From: an uncultured Pelagibacteraceae bacterium
Lineage (GTDB): Bacteria > Pseudomonadota > Alphaproteobacteria > Pelagibacterales > Pelagibacteraceae
Assembly (NCBI GenBank): GCA_902580445.1
Contig: CACHKQ010000002.1
Coordinates: 38,784 to 102,783, forward strand
DNA: 64,000 bases
Direction: 5' to 3'
The notes beneath the pieces are model-generated. The model was given only the letters and a program-made list of their open reading frames with translations, did no database searches and had not been told where the DNA came from. Below are positions 38,199 through 47,145 of this stretch, in pieces. The position numbers were made by a program, and so were the translations under genes. How positions within the stretch are numbered: the stretch's first letter is position 1; each line of letters opens with the position of its first letter.

Positions 38199-39061
38199 TG
38201 GCTACAAAAAACTATTTATCTATTTACGCAAAATCATTTAATTGGTCAGGATTTTTTTTACCAAAAAATATTTATGTAAAATGTTCTAAATTATACGATT
38301 TTTGTAGAACAGTAGATAATATTGCAGATCAGGAAGCTAATTTAGATTACAAAAAAAAAGAAATAATAAAATTTAGAACTAATTTTGAAAATAAAGATTT
38401 TAAAAATGAAATAATAAAAAATATGTGGGAATTAATGGATGAATTTAACATATCTAAGAAAATAGTAGATGACTTATTTGATGGTGTAGAGTCAGATATA
38501 AAGGAAGAAGTTAAGATTAAAAATGAGAAAGAACTATTTGTTTATTCATATAGAGTTGCTGGAACTGTTGGTTTGATGATGGCAAAAATTTTTAATATAA
38601 AAAAAAAAGATACTCTTCAAAGAGCAGTATATCTTGGAATCGCTATGCAATTAACAAATATTGCAAGAGACGTTGTTGAAGATGAAAAAAAAAATAGAGT
38701 TTATTTAATCAATTACTCAAAAGATAAATTAATAAATATTAAAAAAATTATTTATACTGCTGACATATTCTATAATAGTTCCTTTATAGGTATCAAAGAT
38801 ATTCCTTTAAGTTGCCGTTTTTCAATAATTGTAGCTAGAAGAGTTTATAGGCAAATTGGAAAAAAAATATTTAATATAAAAGATTTAAGTACCTATAAAA
38901 GTGCTGGAAAAATTTATGTTTCAAGTTTTGGGAAAGTCGTACAAACAATTTTTTCTTTATTAGATTTAATAATACTTCCTTTTTTAAAACCAAGAAAAAT
39001 TGAACAAGAATATGAATATAATTTAATTAATGAGGATATTTCTTTAAATGAAAGAATTTGA
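38195..39061 (+). CDS. crtB: Phytoene synthase
   Basis: CrtB condenses two GGPP into phytoene. It has 288 residues and both Asp-rich prenyl-diphosphate sites: YDFCRTVDNIADQE near residue 34 and IARDVVEDEKKNRVYL near residue 155. Its ATG overlaps crtI, and its 3' end overlaps crtY by 14 bases. GGPP synthase (crtE) is not in the window. Confidence 0.96.
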   Translation: MMATKNYLSIYAKSFNWSGFFLPKNIYVKCSKLYDFCRTVDNIADQEANLDYKKKEIIKFRTNFENKDFKNEIIKNMWELMDEFNISKKIVDDLFDGVESDIKEEVKIKNEKELFVYSYRVAGTVGLMMAKIFNIKKKDTLQRAVYLGIAMQLTNIARDVVEDEKKNRVYLINYSKDKLINIKKIIYTADIFYNSSFIGIKDIPLSCRFSIIVARRVYRQIGKKIFNIKDLSTYKSAGKIYVSSFGKVVQTIFSLLDLIILPFLKPRKIEQEYEYNLINEDISLNERI

Positions 39062-40109
39062 TTACGTAATTATTGGAGGAGGATGCGCGGGATTATCCTT
39101 GGCATATGAATTGGATCTTCATCAAAAACTTAGTAGTAAAACACTCGCAATTATCGAGCCACGGAAAGAATATTTAAGAGATAAAACTTGGTCTTTTTGG
39201 AAAGTAAGTCCTCACAATTTCGAAGATTGTGTTAGGAAAAATTGGAAAGAATTTTCAATAAAGAAACCATCAAGTTCAAAAGTTATTAGATGTGATAATT
39301 TTCCTTATCAGAGTATTGATAGCGGACTTTTCTATAATAAAATTATTAATAAATTAAATAAAAATAAAAATATAGAGTTTTTCAAAAATATAAGTGATTT
39401 AAATATTAAAAATTCTTTTATATTTAACAGTGTTCCTTCATTAAGAAATACTAGCTCAAATCTTTGGCAACATTTTTATGGTGTTGAAATTGAAACTAAT
39501 GAAGATTTTTTTGATGATGGAATTGTTGATTTAATGGATTTTAATTGTGATCAAAGAAATAGTGTTCATTTTTTTTATGTTCTTCCATTTGCAAAAAATA
39601 AGGCAATGATTGAGACTACATGGCTATCTAAACAAGATTTATCTCTTAAAGATTATGAATCTCAAATTAAAAATTATATTAATAGTTTAGGCATTAAAAA
39701 TTATAAAATAAATTTTAAAGAGGAAGGGGCTATTCCTCTTTTTTATCCTGACAATACAGGAGAAAAAAATAAAATTAATATTGGTACAGCTGGAGGTATG
39801 ACCCGTTTAAGTACAGGTTACACTTTTTTAAATATTCAAGACCATAGTAAATTTATAAGAAAGAATTTAAGTAATATAGAGAAAGCTCGTAAATTTGAGT
39901 TAAAAATAAAATATAAATTTTTGGATAAAATATTTTTGAAAGTTTTAGAGAGAAATCCAGAAAAAATGCCTAATATATTTTATAAAATATTTAATGGATA
40001 TACAGACTCAACCATAAAGTTTTTATCAAATAAAAGTAGCATTATTGAGGATATATTAATAATTTTAAAAATGCCAAAGTGGATATTTCTGAAATCACTT
40101 TTTAATTAA
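39048..40109 (+). CDS. crtY: Lycopene beta-cyclase
   Basis: CrtY cyclises lycopene to beta-carotene. It has 353 residues. The N-terminal FAD fold is DYVIIGGGCAGLSLAYEL. Typical CrtY segments are RDKTWSFWKV near residue 43 and GGMTRLSTGYTFLNIQ near residue 248. It is followed two bases later by blh, which cleaves the product. Confidence 0.93.
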   Translation: MKEFDYVIIGGGCAGLSLAYELDLHQKLSSKTLAIIEPRKEYLRDKTWSFWKVSPHNFEDCVRKNWKEFSIKKPSSSKVIRCDNFPYQSIDSGLFYNKIINKLNKNKNIEFFKNISDLNIKNSFIFNSVPSLRNTSSNLWQHFYGVEIETNEDFFDDGIVDLMDFNCDQRNSVHFFYVLPFAKNKAMIETTWLSKQDLSLKDYESQIKNYINSLGIKNYKINFKEEGAIPLFYPDNTGEKNKINIGTAGGMTRLSTGYTFLNIQDHSKFIRKNLSNIEKARKFELKIKYKFLDKIFLKVLERNPEKMPNIFYKIFNGYTDSTIKFLSNKSSIIEDILIILKMPKWIFLKSLFN

Positions 40110-40110
40110 A

Positions 40111-41052
40111 ATGATAAAAAAAATTTACGGTAAACATACATTTTATTTTAGTATTTTTGCAATTACATTATCGGTTACCGCTTTACTCTTTGGTAATAAA
40201 ATAGAAGCTTCAAATGAATTGATGATTTCATTTATATGTTTATTTTTGATTTTATCAATAGGTATATCTCATGGTGCGATGGATAATTATAAGGCAAAAA
40301 AATTGTTGGAGATTTATAAAAAGAAGAATAAGTCAATTTTTTTTATTATATATATATCAATTTCATTAATGATAATTTTACTATGGAGTTTATATCCCTC
40401 TGTCACTTTGTTAATATTTTTAATTATCGCCTCTTATCATTTTGGTAGAGAGGATACTTCATTCTTGCATCAAAATAATTATTATGTTGATCAAGCACTT
40501 TATTTAATCAAGGGTTCGTTAATTGTATTTGCGCCATTATTTTTTCATATTGACGAAACTATTGAAATTTTCGATACGTTACTAATAAGTGACAATATTC
40601 TTATTTATATTAAAAAAGAACATTGGATTATAAATGTGTGTTTAGGTTTTTGTATCTTTGGTTATCTTTATTTTGTTAACAAAAATAAATATGAAGATTT
40701 TGAAGTTTTGTTTTTGGATATGTTATCTATTCTTATTCTAAATTACGTTTTTAATCCATTAATTGCTTTTACAATTTATTTCTGTTTCCTTCATTCAATT
40801 AGGCACATCATATCAATATCTCATGAACTTAACGGTGATAACTTTAATTTAGGTCTAAAGGCTTTTGCCAAAAAAGCCTTACCATTAACTATTATTACTG
40901 CAGTATTATATTTATTAGCTACAGTTTTTCTCTCAAACTTTTATGGCCTTAACGATGTGATAATAAAAGTAATATTTATTGGTTTGGCGTCACTAACATT
41001 TCCGCATATATTGCTTGAATATTTATTAGAAATAAATGAAAAAAAAAATTAA
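40111..41052 (+). CDS. blh: Beta-carotene 15,15'-dioxygenase (Brp/Blh family)
   Basis: Blh is a membrane enzyme that cleaves beta-carotene into two retinals, the chromophore of proteorhodopsin. It has 313 residues and about eight hydrophobic helices. The iron-binding His motifs lie in GISHGAMDNYKAKK near residue 50, ASYHFGREDTS near residue 110, and FLHSIRHIISISHEL near residue 228. Its 3' end overlaps ispH by 17 bases. Confidence 0.93.
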   Translation: MIKKIYGKHTFYFSIFAITLSVTALLFGNKIEASNELMISFICLFLILSIGISHGAMDNYKAKKLLEIYKKKNKSIFFIIYISISLMIILLWSLYPSVTLLIFLIIASYHFGREDTSFLHQNNYYVDQALYLIKGSLIVFAPLFFHIDETIEIFDTLLISDNILIYIKKEHWIINVCLGFCIFGYLYFVNKNKYEDFEVLFLDMLSILILNYVFNPLIAFTIYFCFLHSIRHIISISHELNGDNFNLGLKAFAKKALPLTIITAVLYLLATVFLSNFYGLNDVIIKVIFIGLASLTFPHILLEYLLEINEKKN

Positions 41053-41971
41053 AATTTTTTTAGCAGCACCAAGGGGATTTTGCGCTGGTGTAGATAGAGC
41101 AATAGAAATAGTTAAAAAGACCCTCAATAAGTACGGTAGCCCAGTTTATGTGAGACACGAAATTGTGCATAACAAAAATGTTGTAGAAAATCTAAAAAAT
41201 TTAGGTGCTATATTTGTTGAGGAAATTTCCGAAATTAAAGATAAATCTAGACCAGTTATATTTTCAGCTCATGGAGTTGCTAAGAAAGTTCCTGAGGAGG
41301 CGAAACTTGAAAAAATTTTCTATATTGATGCTACATGTCCTCTTGTTTCAAAAGTACATAGAGAAACAGAACAATTGCATAAAAAAGGTTTTGATATCGT
41401 TTTAATAGGTCATAAAAATCATCCAGAGGTTATTGGAACAATGGGACAACTTCCAAAAGGATCTATTAAATTAATTGAAAAAAAAGAGGAAGTTGAAAAT
41501 TTAAATTTTTCAAAACCTTTGGCATATGTAACTCAAACTACTTTGTCTGTAGATGATACTAAAGAAATAATAGATGCTTTAAAAATTAAGTTTCCTGAAA
41601 TTAAGGGTCCAGTTAAAGAGGATATTTGCTATGCAACAACTAATAGGCAAGCGGCAGTAAAGAAAATTGCTCCTAATTGCGAAATGTTTTTTGTAATTGG
41701 TAGCAGAAACTCTTCAAATTCTGCTAGATTAGTTGAGGTTGCAAAAAAGTCAGGTTGTAAGAATTCCGAGCTAATTTTTTATGGAAAAAATGCACCCTTA
41801 GACAAAATTAAAAGTTGCAAAACTATTGGTCTATCATCTGGAGCATCTGCACCTGAGGAGTTGGTTCAAAATTTTATTTCTGAAATTAAAAATGACATGG
41901 ATGTATCAATTGAAGAAGTAGTAACAGCTAATGAAAAAGTTGTATTTAAATTACCCAAAGAATTAAATTAA
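41036..41971 (+). CDS. ispH: 4-hydroxy-3-methylbut-2-enyl diphosphate reductase
   Basis: IspH makes IPP and DMAPP in the last MEP-pathway step. Its [4Fe-4S] Cys are seen in PRGFCAGVDRAIEI, YIDATCPLVSKVH and KEDICYATTNRQAAV. It has 311 residues. Its overlap with blh couples isoprenoid precursor supply to retinal synthesis. thrB begins directly after its stop codon. Confidence 0.97.
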   Translation: MKKKIKIFLAAPRGFCAGVDRAIEIVKKTLNKYGSPVYVRHEIVHNKNVVENLKNLGAIFVEEISEIKDKSRPVIFSAHGVAKKVPEEAKLEKIFYIDATCPLVSKVHRETEQLHKKGFDIVLIGHKNHPEVIGTMGQLPKGSIKLIEKKEEVENLNFSKPLAYVTQTTLSVDDTKEIIDALKIKFPEIKGPVKEDICYATTNRQAAVKKIAPNCEMFFVIGSRNSSNSARLVEVAKKSGCKNSELIFYGKNAPLDKIKSCKTIGLSSGASAPEELVQNFISEIKNDMDVSIEEVVTANEKVVFKLPKELN

Positions 41972-42940
41972 ATGGCTATTTATACTAAACTTAGTAAAGA
42001 AAAAATTGTTTCAATTATTTCAAATTATAATTTAGGTAAAATGAAAAAATTTGAAGGTATTAAAGAAGGCATAGAAAATACAAATTACTTAGTAGAAACT
42101 GACAAGGGAAAATTTATTTTAACAATTTACGAAAAAAGGGTGAATAATGATGATTTACCATTTTTTTCAAAATTAATGCTAGAGCTTAGCAATAAAAATT
42201 TTATTTGTCCAAAACCTATTTTAAATAAAAATAACAAATATATTAATGATCTTGATGCTAAAAAGTTTATGTTAGTTAGTTATTTAGAGGGAAAATCAAA
42301 AACAAATCTATCGCCGAATGATTGTAATTCAGTTGGAAAACAAGCTGCAAGAATGCATGAAATTACAAAAAATTTTAATTTTAAAAGAAATAATGATCTT
42401 TCTGTTGATTCATGGAGAAAAATTTTTAATCAAGTAAAAGACAAATGTAATAGTATTCATCCTGATCTTCCAAAATTAATTGAAACAAATTTAAAAGATG
42501 TAGAAAAAGGTTGGCCAGAAGATTTACCTAAAGGTATAATACATGCAGATCTTTTTCATGATAATATTTTTTTTAAAAATGATAATTTTTCGGGTTTCAT
42601 AGATTTTTATTTTTCATGTAATGATTTTTATGCATTAGAAATTGCAATATGTTTTAATGCCTTATGTTTTGATGGTATTAACGAAAATTTAAGCTTTAAT
42701 GTGACAAAAGCAAAAAAGTTTTTTGATGGTTACAACGAAATAAGAAAAATATCTAATGATGAAAAAAAATATATCAAAGTACTATCTCAAGGAGCTGCAT
42801 TAAGATTTCTTCTAACAAGAGTATTTGATTCTATTAATATGGTTGATGGTGCTATTGTAAAAATTAAAGATCCAATTGAATATTTAAAACGTTTAGAGTT
42901 TCATAAAAATTCAAAAAATTTTGAAGACTACGTAGTTTAA
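41972..42940 (+). CDS. thrB: Homoserine kinase (APH/choline-kinase fold)
   Basis: ThrB phosphorylates homoserine in threonine synthesis. This is the alphaproteobacterial type with an aminoglycoside-phosphotransferase fold, not the GHMP type. Motifs: GIENTNYLVETDKGKFILTIYEKR near residues 30-54, the catalytic GIIHADLFHDNIFF near residue 187, and FIDFYFSCNDFYALEI. It has 322 residues. thrC lies 1.3 kb away on the other strand. Confidence 0.92.
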   Translation: MAIYTKLSKEKIVSIISNYNLGKMKKFEGIKEGIENTNYLVETDKGKFILTIYEKRVNNDDLPFFSKLMLELSNKNFICPKPILNKNNKYINDLDAKKFMLVSYLEGKSKTNLSPNDCNSVGKQAARMHEITKNFNFKRNNDLSVDSWRKIFNQVKDKCNSIHPDLPKLIETNLKDVEKGWPEDLPKGIIHADLFHDNIFFKNDNFSGFIDFYFSCNDFYALEIAICFNALCFDGINENLSFNVTKAKKFFDGYNEIRKISNDEKKYIKVLSQGAALRFLLTRVFDSINMVDGAIVKIKDPIEYLKRLEFHKNSKNFEDYVV

Positions 42941-42941
42941 A

Positions 42942-43370
42942 ATGAGATATAAAATTTATACAGATGGTGCATGTTCGGGAAACCCAGGTCCTGGCGGTTG
43001 GGCAGCCATAATATTAGTGGATGATAAAATTAAAAATGAAATCTCAGGAAGAGAAAATAGTACAACAAATAATAAAATGGAGCTTTTAGCGCCAATTAAA
43101 GCAATTCAAAAATTAAAAAAGAAATCAGAAATTTCAATTTATACAGACTCGACATATGTGCGAGATGGGATAACAACGTGGATTAAAAAATGGGAAAAAA
43201 ATGGTTGGAAAACTGCATCTAAAAAACCTGTAAAAAATAAAGACCTATGGAAAAAATTAAAAGATTTATCATCAAAACATTCTATCAAGTGGATTTGGGT
43301 TAAAGGGCATGCTCACAATAAATATAATAATATTGTTGATGAACTAGCACAAGGAGCTATAAGAAGATAA
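42942..43370 (+). CDS. rnhA: Ribonuclease HI
   Basis: RNase HI cleaves RNA in RNA-DNA hybrids. It has 142 residues. The catalytic Asp is in YTDGACSGNPGPGGW, Glu in NNKMELLAPI, Asp in IYTDSTYVRDGI and the His region in WVKGHAHNKYNN. It lies between thrB and the rhodanese gene with gaps of 0-1 bases. Confidence 0.98.
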   Translation: MRYKIYTDGACSGNPGPGGWAAIILVDDKIKNEISGRENSTTNNKMELLAPIKAIQKLKKKSEISIYTDSTYVRDGITTWIKKWEKNGWKTASKKPVKNKDLWKKLKDLSSKHSIKWIWVKGHAHNKYNNIVDELAQGAIRR

Positions 43371-43751
43371 ATGATTAAACAAATACCAAGTAACAAAATT
43401 CAAGACTTTGTAAAAGAAAACCCAAAAAGTGTTTTGTTAGACGTAAGAACAAAAGAAGAATGGGATCAAATTGGAAAACCAGATGGCGATAAAATTGGGA
43501 TTAAAACATATTTTTTATCTTCGCAATTTAAAGGAAGAATTATTAATGAAAATTTTACAAAAGAATTCGAAAACTTAAATATTGATAAAAATTGTGAAGT
43601 TCTTGTAATGTGTGGGTCAGGTAATAGATCTCAGAGAGCAGCAGAATTATTAACTGAAAAAGGTTTTAAATGCTCGAATGTTTCTGATGGGTTTAGAGGA
43701 GACGGCGAAGAAAAAATTGGCTGGAAAAATAACCAGCTTCCGACTAAATAA
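43371..43751 (+). CDS. Single-domain rhodanese-like protein
   Basis: This is a 126-residue rhodanese fold. DVRTKEEWDQIG near residue 23 is typical. The active-site loop is VMCGSGNRSQRAAELL, with the catalytic Cys near residue 83. Sulfur transfer from thiosulfate or persulfides is the likely role; the physiological acceptor is unknown. It is the last gene of the plus-strand run, with its stop directly against the convergent peroxiredoxin stop. Confidence 0.88.
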   Translation: MIKQIPSNKIQDFVKENPKSVLLDVRTKEEWDQIGKPDGDKIGIKTYFLSSQFKGRIINENFTKEFENLNIDKNCEVLVMCGSGNRSQRAAELLTEKGFKCSNVSDGFRGDGEEKIGWKNNQLPTK

Positions 43752-44240
43752 TTAAATTTTACTTAAAAAATTTTCTGCTGCAGATAATTCACACATTGCG
43801 GTTTCTTTTTCTTCTTCAAATTTTTTAACAATTTCGTTTTCAACCAGCATTGTGTATCTGTTTGATCTTATACCTAGACCTTTCTCTGATTTATCTACTT
43901 CAGCACCAATGGCTTTAGTAAAGTTGAGAAAGGGGTCCCCTATCATAAAAATTTTTTCACCTACACCTTGATTTTCGCCCCATGCTTTCATTACGTTTGG
44001 ATCATTCACAGCAACACATACTATTTTGGATACTCCCTTTTTCTTAGCGGTGTCATAATTTTTTACATATCCTGGCAAATGAATTGCAGAACAAGTTTTT
44101 GTGAATGCTCCTGGCACACCCAGAAGTACAATTTTTTGATTTTTAAAAATATCGCTTGTACCAATTTTTTTTACTTCATTTTTTTGGTTTAAATAAAAAA
44201 ATTCAGAAACTGGTAGTTTATCTCCAACCTTAATTTTCAT
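43752..44240 (-). CDS. Peroxiredoxin, Prx5 subfamily
   Basis: This is a thiol peroxidase of 162 residues that reduces H2O2 and alkyl hydroperoxides. The peroxidatic Cys is in VPGAFTKTCSAIHLPGYV near residue 50, the Prx5 pattern. NDPNVMKAWG and GLGIRSNRYTMLVE are further family markers. Its start overlaps the thrC stop by four bases, placing it at the tail of the cox-thrC minus-strand run. Confidence 0.93.
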   Translation of the reverse strand: MKIKVGDKLPVSEFFYLNQKNEVKKIGTSDIFKNQKIVLLGVPGAFTKTCSAIHLPGYVKNYDTAKKKGVSKIVCVAVNDPNVMKAWGENQGVGEKIFMIGDPFLNFTKAIGAEVDKSEKGLGIRSNRYTMLVENEIVKKFEEEKETAMCELSAAENFLSKI

Positions 44241-45613
44241 TTAATCTTTTCTAAAATATAACTTTTTACATCAGAAATATTATTTTCTAAAATATCATAT
44301 TTTTCTTTTTTATTTAATATATTACTTAATTTATTTGGCATCTTAACTTCTCTACTTGTCGCTATTTTAATCGTTTCCAAAAATTTATAAGGATGCGCTG
44401 TGCCTAGTATCAAGGTTTCAGGATCTAAGTTAAATTTTTTTGATGCACCCACAGCGGTTGCAGTATGCGGATCAATTATAAAATCAAGTTTATCTGATAT
44501 ATTTTTTATGATTTCTAAAGTTTCTTTATCACTCACTTTATAAGCACAGAAATCTTTTTTTATAGTTTTTTTTTGTTCTTCATCTAAACTGAAAGATCCA
44601 TTTGAGGAAAGCTCAGACATTAAACTAGAAACTTTTTTATCATCATTTTTTACAATATCAAAGAGAAGTCGCTCAAAATTACTAGCAATTTGAACATCCA
44701 TACTTGGTGACAACGACTGTCTTACCTTGCTGGGTTTATACTCTCCTAAATTAATTGCTCTTTCCAAAATATTATTTTCATTTGTAGCTACGATTAATTT
44801 TTCAATTGGAAGTCCCATTTTTTTTGCCATATAACCAGCAAAAACATCTCCGAAATTTCCAGTTGGAACTGAAAAGTTGATTTTTTTGTTTTTAAATTTA
44901 AATGCTGAGTAAAAATAGTAAACAATTTGACAAACTATTCTTGCCCAATTAATAGAATTTACACCTGACATATTAATTTTTTCTCTAAAACTATTTTCTG
45001 AAAACATTTCTTTAACAATTTTTTGACAATCATCGAATGATCCTTTTATTGCTACGTTATAAATATTATCTGAACCTATCGTTGTCATAATTTTTCTTTG
45101 AATTTTAGATATTTTGTTATCAGGATGTAAAACAAAAACATTAATATTTTTTCTATTATTTAATGCTGCGATTGCAGCTGATCCAGTATCTCCAGAAGTT
45201 GCGACTATTATATTAACAGTTTTATTAGCCGAAACTTTTAGTTCATCATACAAGTTGCCAAGAACCTGCATGGCAATATCCTTAAAAGCTAATGTTGGTC
45301 CGTGATAAAGTTCCACTAAATTAATATCCCCAATTTTATTTATTTTAATTACTTCTTCACTAGAAAAACTTTTATAGGATTTTTGAATAAGATTTTTTAA
45401 ATTTGTTTTTGTTATATCAGATGAACAAAAATTAAAAATTATTTCAGTTGCTAATTCTATATAAGATAACTTGCTAAGTTTTTTTATTTCATCTTCATTA
45501 TAAATTTTAATATTTTTGGGAACAAATAGACCTCCATCAGGTGCTAAACCCCTTAGAAATATATCTTTAAAACTATAACTTTGATTTTTATTTCTTGTAC
45601 TAATGTATTCCAC
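44237..45613 (-). CDS. thrC: Threonine synthase
   Basis: ThrC is a PLP enzyme that converts O-phosphohomoserine to threonine. It has 458 residues. The N-terminal GLAPDGGLFVPK is typical, and the PLP Lys lies in GPTLAFKDIAMQVL near residue 113. VATSGDTGSAAIAAL and VPTGNFGDVFAGY are cofactor-binding segments. It starts with GTG that overlaps the TAG of the preceding 57-residue ORF by one base, so it is coupled to the cox assembly genes. Confidence 0.96.
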   Translation of the reverse strand: MEYISTRNKNQSYSFKDIFLRGLAPDGGLFVPKNIKIYNEDEIKKLSKLSYIELATEIIFNFCSSDITKTNLKNLIQKSYKSFSSEEVIKINKIGDINLVELYHGPTLAFKDIAMQVLGNLYDELKVSANKTVNIIVATSGDTGSAAIAALNNRKNINVFVLHPDNKISKIQRKIMTTIGSDNIYNVAIKGSFDDCQKIVKEMFSENSFREKINMSGVNSINWARIVCQIVYYFYSAFKFKNKKINFSVPTGNFGDVFAGYMAKKMGLPIEKLIVATNENNILERAINLGEYKPSKVRQSLSPSMDVQIASNFERLLFDIVKNDDKKVSSLMSELSSNGSFSLDEEQKKTIKKDFCAYKVSDKETLEIIKNISDKLDFIIDPHTATAVGASKKFNLDPETLILGTAHPYKFLETIKIATSREVKMPNKLSNILNKKEKYDILENNISDVKSYILEKIK

Positions 45614-45786
45614 TAATTAGACGATTTCTGTCCTTCTTTAAAATATTTTTTCCAGGACGAATTTAATAATCCTAATAAGATAAATGAAAGCACTATGATT
45701 AATAAGGCATTTTGACCACCTGAAGTTTCAGATATACAAACAGCACACATAGTTAAGACTTCAGAATTTAAACTATTAATAATCAT
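45613..45786 (-). CDS. 57-residue single-pass membrane protein with CxxC, between ctaG and thrC
   Basis: This ORF is too short for the track but well supported by position. Its ATG overlaps the ctaG stop (ATGA) and its TAG overlaps the thrC GTG. The protein reads MIINSLNSEV, then MCAVCISETSGGQ, a hydrophobic helix (ALLIIVLSFILLGLL) and a Lys-rich tail, so it is probably a small inner-membrane protein. The CAVC pair before the helix would face the periplasm by the positive-inside rule. I do not recognise the family. A role in oxidase assembly or copper handling is inferred from context only. Confidence 0.6.
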   Translation of the reverse strand: MIINSLNSEVLTMCAVCISETSGGQNALLIIVLSFILLGLLNSSWKKYFKEGQKSSN

Positions 45787-46229
45787 TTTTTAAAATAAAC
45801 AAATTGAATTATAGCTTCTTTTATATTCTTTGTCACATTTGGGTCAACTAATAAAACCAACGCGTATTTTTCTTTTTCCCCTCCTTTTAAAGTTTGTTTC
45901 TCGTAACAAAAACAGTTCATTTTAGTCATGTAGTCTTTCAGTTCAGGAGGGTAAACCTGAAAAGTAGCCATTGCAGATATACTTTTTTTACTTAAATTTT
46001 CTACTGAATAATTAATTGTTTGCACTTCACCAGGTTTTAAAATTATATTTTTCTTTTCTGTCTCAAATTTAAAGGGTAAATCACTATGAACACTTGTAAT
46101 TAATTTTGTTGGGATTAACTGACTATTGCTAATTTCTCCTCTAAGAAAAACATAAGAAGTAATTATAAGTATAACTAATAAGCTTATTAAAACAGAAATG
46201 AACTTTTTGTTTTTAGGCAAATTTATCAA
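45783..46229 (-). CDS. ctaG: CtaG/Cox11-family cytochrome c oxidase assembly protein, atypically short
   Basis: Cox11/CtaG delivers copper to the CuB site of oxidase subunit I. It has 148 residues. An N-terminal membrane helix (FISVLISLLVILIITSYVFL) is followed by the immunoglobulin-like domain, with PFKFETEKKNIILKPGE and the copper-binding CFCYEKQTLKGGE near residue 106. The usual PLYxxFCxxTGxxGT segment after the helix, which carries another conserved Cys, is absent. It overlaps ctaB by 17 bases. Confidence 0.88.
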   Translation of the reverse strand: MINLPKNKKFISVLISLLVILIITSYVFLRGEISNSQLIPTKLITSVHSDLPFKFETEKKNIILKPGEVQTINYSVENLSKKSISAMATFQVYPPELKDYMTKMNCFCYEKQTLKGGEKEKYALVLLVDPNVTKNIKEAIIQFVYFKK

Positions 46230-47127
46230 CTAGGATTGAAATGAAAATTGCAAATAAATAAAGAATTGAGAAAGCAAAAATTTGTTTTGAAATACTCTTT
46301 TCAGATTTTTTATCTTTCGTTTTCAATAGTTTATAACAAATAAATATATAGTATGCGCTTAAAGGAAAAGAAAAAAACAAATATATTATACCTAAAAATT
46401 CTAAATAGTATGGAGCAACAGCCACTGGAAATAATAAAATTGAATACACAAATATATTTTTCTTTGTAGTTTCTACTCCTGATGTAACTGGTAACATTGG
46501 TATATTTGCTTTTTTGTAATCTTCTGACTTAAAAAGGCTTAAGGCCCAAAAATGTGATGGGGTCCAAACAAAAATTATTAAAAAAAGAATAATTGGTTCA
46601 ATAGAAATACCGCCTGTAGCTATCGCCCATCCAATAACAGGAGGCAAAGCTCCTGCTGCTCCACCAATAACAATATTTTGTGGTGTCTTCCTTTTGAGCC
46701 AAATAGTATAAACGAAAACATAAAACAAAATTGTTAGAGCAAGTAATGCGGCTGCCATAACGTTTGAAAAAAAATATAAAGCTCCGACTGATAAAAAAGA
46801 AGATACAATACCAAAAATAAGCGCCTCATTTTTAGTTAGCTTTCCGGTTGGAATTGGTCTTAAGCAAGTTCTAGACATAACTTTATCGACATCAGCTTCA
46901 TACCAACAATTTAGGGAACCGGCTGCACCAGATCCAAGTGCAACAGCTGTAATTGATAAGATCGCGTATAAGTAATCTACACTTTTGTATGGAGCAATTA
47001 GGAAACCAACAACACATGTAAAAATAGCTAGAGACATAACTCTTGGCTTCATTAATTCGAATAAAGCTTTAATGTAGTGAATACTATCGAATTTAAATTC
47101 TCTGGCTTTTGTATCTGTATTAAACAA
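46213..47127 (-). CDS. ctaB: Protohaem IX farnesyltransferase
   Basis: CtaB (CyoE/Cox10) converts haem b to haem O, the precursor of haem A for the oxidase. It is a UbiA-superfamily membrane protein of 304 residues with eight to nine helices. The first Asp-rich motif is in NCWYEADVDKVMSRTCLRPIPTG near residue 75. The second region is FVWTPSHFWALSLFKSEDYKKANIPM. It lies in the cox operon between subunit IV and ctaG. Confidence 0.96.
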   Translation of the reverse strand: MFNTDTKAREFKFDSIHYIKALFELMKPRVMSLAIFTCVVGFLIAPYKSVDYLYAILSITAVALGSGAAGSLNCWYEADVDKVMSRTCLRPIPTGKLTKNEALIFGIVSSFLSVGALYFFSNVMAAALLALTILFYVFVYTIWLKRKTPQNIVIGGAAGALPPVIGWAIATGGISIEPIILFLIIFVWTPSHFWALSLFKSEDYKKANIPMLPVTSGVETTKKNIFVYSILLFPVAVAPYYLEFLGIIYLFFSFPLSAYYIFICYKLLKTKDKKSEKSISKQIFAFSILYLFAIFISILVDKFA

Positions 47128-47145
47128 TTGAAATCCTATTATTAA

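Noticed and set aside
36716-41052. Proteorhodopsin gene expected near blh
   Set aside because: All ORFs between atpF and thrB are accounted for by crtI, crtB, crtY, blh and ispH. None has rhodopsin features.
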